Of a stretch of DNA of 64,000 nucleotides, positions 63,801 to 64,000 are shown one piece after another. The DNA comes from Bacillus alkalicellulosilyticus (GTDB lineage Bacteria; Bacillota; Bacilli; Bacillales; Bacillaceae_F), in NCBI RefSeq assembly GCF_002019795.1, contig NZ_KV917381.1, forward strand, positions 927,210-991,209, read 5' to 3'. Position 1 is the first letter of the stretch; the number at the start of each line of letters is the position of its first letter. Under the pieces are notes generated by a model that did not search any database, was not told where the DNA came from, and was given only the letters and a program-made list of their open reading frames with translations. Both the position numbers and the translations under genes were made by a program.

Positions 63801-64000
63801 CAACAATTGGTGATAATAATTATATTGTTGAAATGAAGATTCCATTTAATGAAACAACACCAGAAGAAATGAAAATACTGGGCTTAGACCTTCAAATTAA
63901 CTATGCAAATAACGGACAACGGATTAATATTGCTACGTGGAACGATATCTCGGGTCAAGGTTGGAACGACCCCTCTGTATTCGGTGAAGTTACACTTGTT
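60863..64000 (+). CDS. Secreted multimodular GH10 xylanase, 3' end outside the window
   Basis: An open frame of 1,046 codons with no stop before the right edge. Signal peptide (about 1-30, MQYVSVLLAVVLVLQPFMVA), three CBM22/CBM4-9-like modules (about 35-185, 192-340, 356-500; the latter two start with FxFENGxQGW), GH10 domain (about 506-856) with acid/base Glu645 in WDVVNEA and nucleophile Glu768 in GVTELDI, then a CBM9-like module (from about 860, GTIDNVWNRAPRLTLDRISG) reaching the edge. S-layer or sortase anchor modules may follow outside. It makes xylo-oligosaccharides for uptake and for the two cytoplasmic GH10 enzymes. Confidence 0.92.
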   Translation, partial: MSKKFMQYVSVLLAVVLVLQPFMVATIVESTGTEPRTVYHETFANGVGVANQAGDARVEVASDKVFAGNEDGNSIYISQRVNNWDGIDINFNDVSMENGSKYTVTITGYVDEEVSVPSGAEVYLQIPTGEYLLLANTGFVAGQAFSLTAEYTVTADSMRIQSNLEGASVPFYIGDILITTVDGGSETPPEPIQIAFFDFENGVQGWTGRGNADLSVTEDAFEGTQALVTTGRTANWHGPSRNATTFLEKEVKYEVSGYVKLVTGQQPDNVKLSVVQTGAVSSVNLWPTLSGPLQVTDTDWVHFTGEYIFEHTVSSVSFHFESDRNDTEFIIDNVKIVRLPTEPNDENDAEELDQAGVFSDFEDGAQGWVPRGSGYQAIATGAAAYRSNQSLLTNPSTQFQGPLLNVFGKMHPGHIYDLSVWVKMDEGQPSTSLRIGVQSGSNAFTNVSPDVTVTNQEWVQLSGQFTLSSNPTLLNVYVELVNQPSAERLFYIDNFELKHVGKISEQDRPRFKEYLPSISETYKNHFLIGNASSMNEFHGERLLHLKHHHNLVTAENVMKPEYFYNETGDFDATEQNEFVNAVLGEEFKIHGHVLIWHEQTREELHTAADGTPLPREEALANMERHIEAVMNLYGDDVLSWDVVNEAIVETSHPNDEWEKSLRDTGWKRAIGDDYVEQAFRIAKSIVDENEWDMKLYYNDYNDHIPNKAETVYHMVKDINERYAEENHGEVLISGLGMQGHYNEFTNLENVRSSLELFNQLEIEIGVTELDIVSGSSYAHQTEAEEIRQAQVYAQLFQIYREFSDNISRVTFWGLDDGVSWRSDRTPTLFRSNLDPKLAYYAVINPEKFLEEYPIGGKVIRQGEAVFGTPEINGTIDNVWNRAPRLTLDRISGAWNVQNGFGRVLWDEENLYVLIEVFGVNLDKSSRVVHEHDSVEIFIDRENLKSTTYQEGIAQYRVNFINEASFNPGTEAAREGFESATTIGDNNYIVEMKIPFNETTPEEMKILGLDLQINYANNGQRINIATWNDISGQGWNDPSVFGEVTLV

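Overview
The window looks like chromosome from a low-GC, spore-former-type Firmicute of the family Bacillaceae, most likely one of the alkaliphilic, plant-polysaccharide-degrading lineages (Halalkalibacter/Alkalihalobacillus-like; this is inference). The reasons are strong AGGAGG ribosome binding sites, frequent TTG/GTG starts, CcpA cre boxes, LXG toxins, a YesM/YesN pair and Bacillus-type genes (gapN, an LnrJK-LnrLMN set). No rRNA, tRNA, phage or IS gene was seen.

Layout. (1) 1-9365 is a polymorphic-toxin (LXG) locus: one toxin that is intact as far as visible, one LXG toxin broken by a 70-bp deletion, 5'-truncated toxin 3' modules, at least four immunity genes next to their toxins, and a run of orphan immunity genes that keep only the last codons of lost toxins. 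A recurrent terminator-like hairpin punctuates the cassettes. (2) 9652-21586 holds housekeeping and accessory genes: a LysE exporter, an APH-type kinase, gapN, lipoproteins, a Nudix protein, a sterol-desaturase-type hydroxylase, a MATE pump, and two paralogous cytoplasmic GH10 xylanases that share a cre box and a XylR-like palindrome upstream. (3) 22397-30950 is the most notable region: a one-directional cluster of MFS exporter, GNAT acetyltransferase, an ArsL-like radical SAM enzyme ending in RCCLKC, a small CMD-fold protein ending in CC, an ATP-grasp ligase, a degenerate methyltransferase-like protein ending in CC, an ArsM-like methyltransferase, a PiT permease and a further methyltransferase. 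ArsL plus ArsM is the signature of arsinothricin (arsenic-containing phosphinothricin analogue) biosynthesis. The extra ligase and Cys-tailed proteins suggest an elaborated, perhaps peptide-conjugated organoarsenical. (4) 31273-36511 is a two-component system plus ABC-2 exporter with the architecture of the linearmycin-resistance operon lnrJK-lnrLMN. (5) 36563-53321 is a pentose/arabinoxylan module: sensor kinase, YesN regulator and a lipoprotein sugar-binding protein on the minus strand, divergent from a YtfQRT-YjfF-type sugar ABC transporter, followed by a 1,687-residue LPXTG-anchored dual-GH43 enzyme and a chemoreceptor. (6) 53599-60642 is a nickel/metallophore-type ABC importer (NikABCDE/CntABCDF-like) with a GNAT and a MATE gene. 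(7) 60863-64000 is the start of a secreted multimodular GH10 xylanase that runs off the right edge, preceded by an 18-codon overlapping leader ORF.

A near-perfect palindrome (TCGGGTGGTGCC, then its mirror) occurs about ten times between genes and acts as a REP-like element. Secreted xylanase, wall-anchored arabinofuranosidase, sugar ABC transporter, cytoplasmic xylanases and cre control together make a coherent arabinoxylan utilisation pathway.
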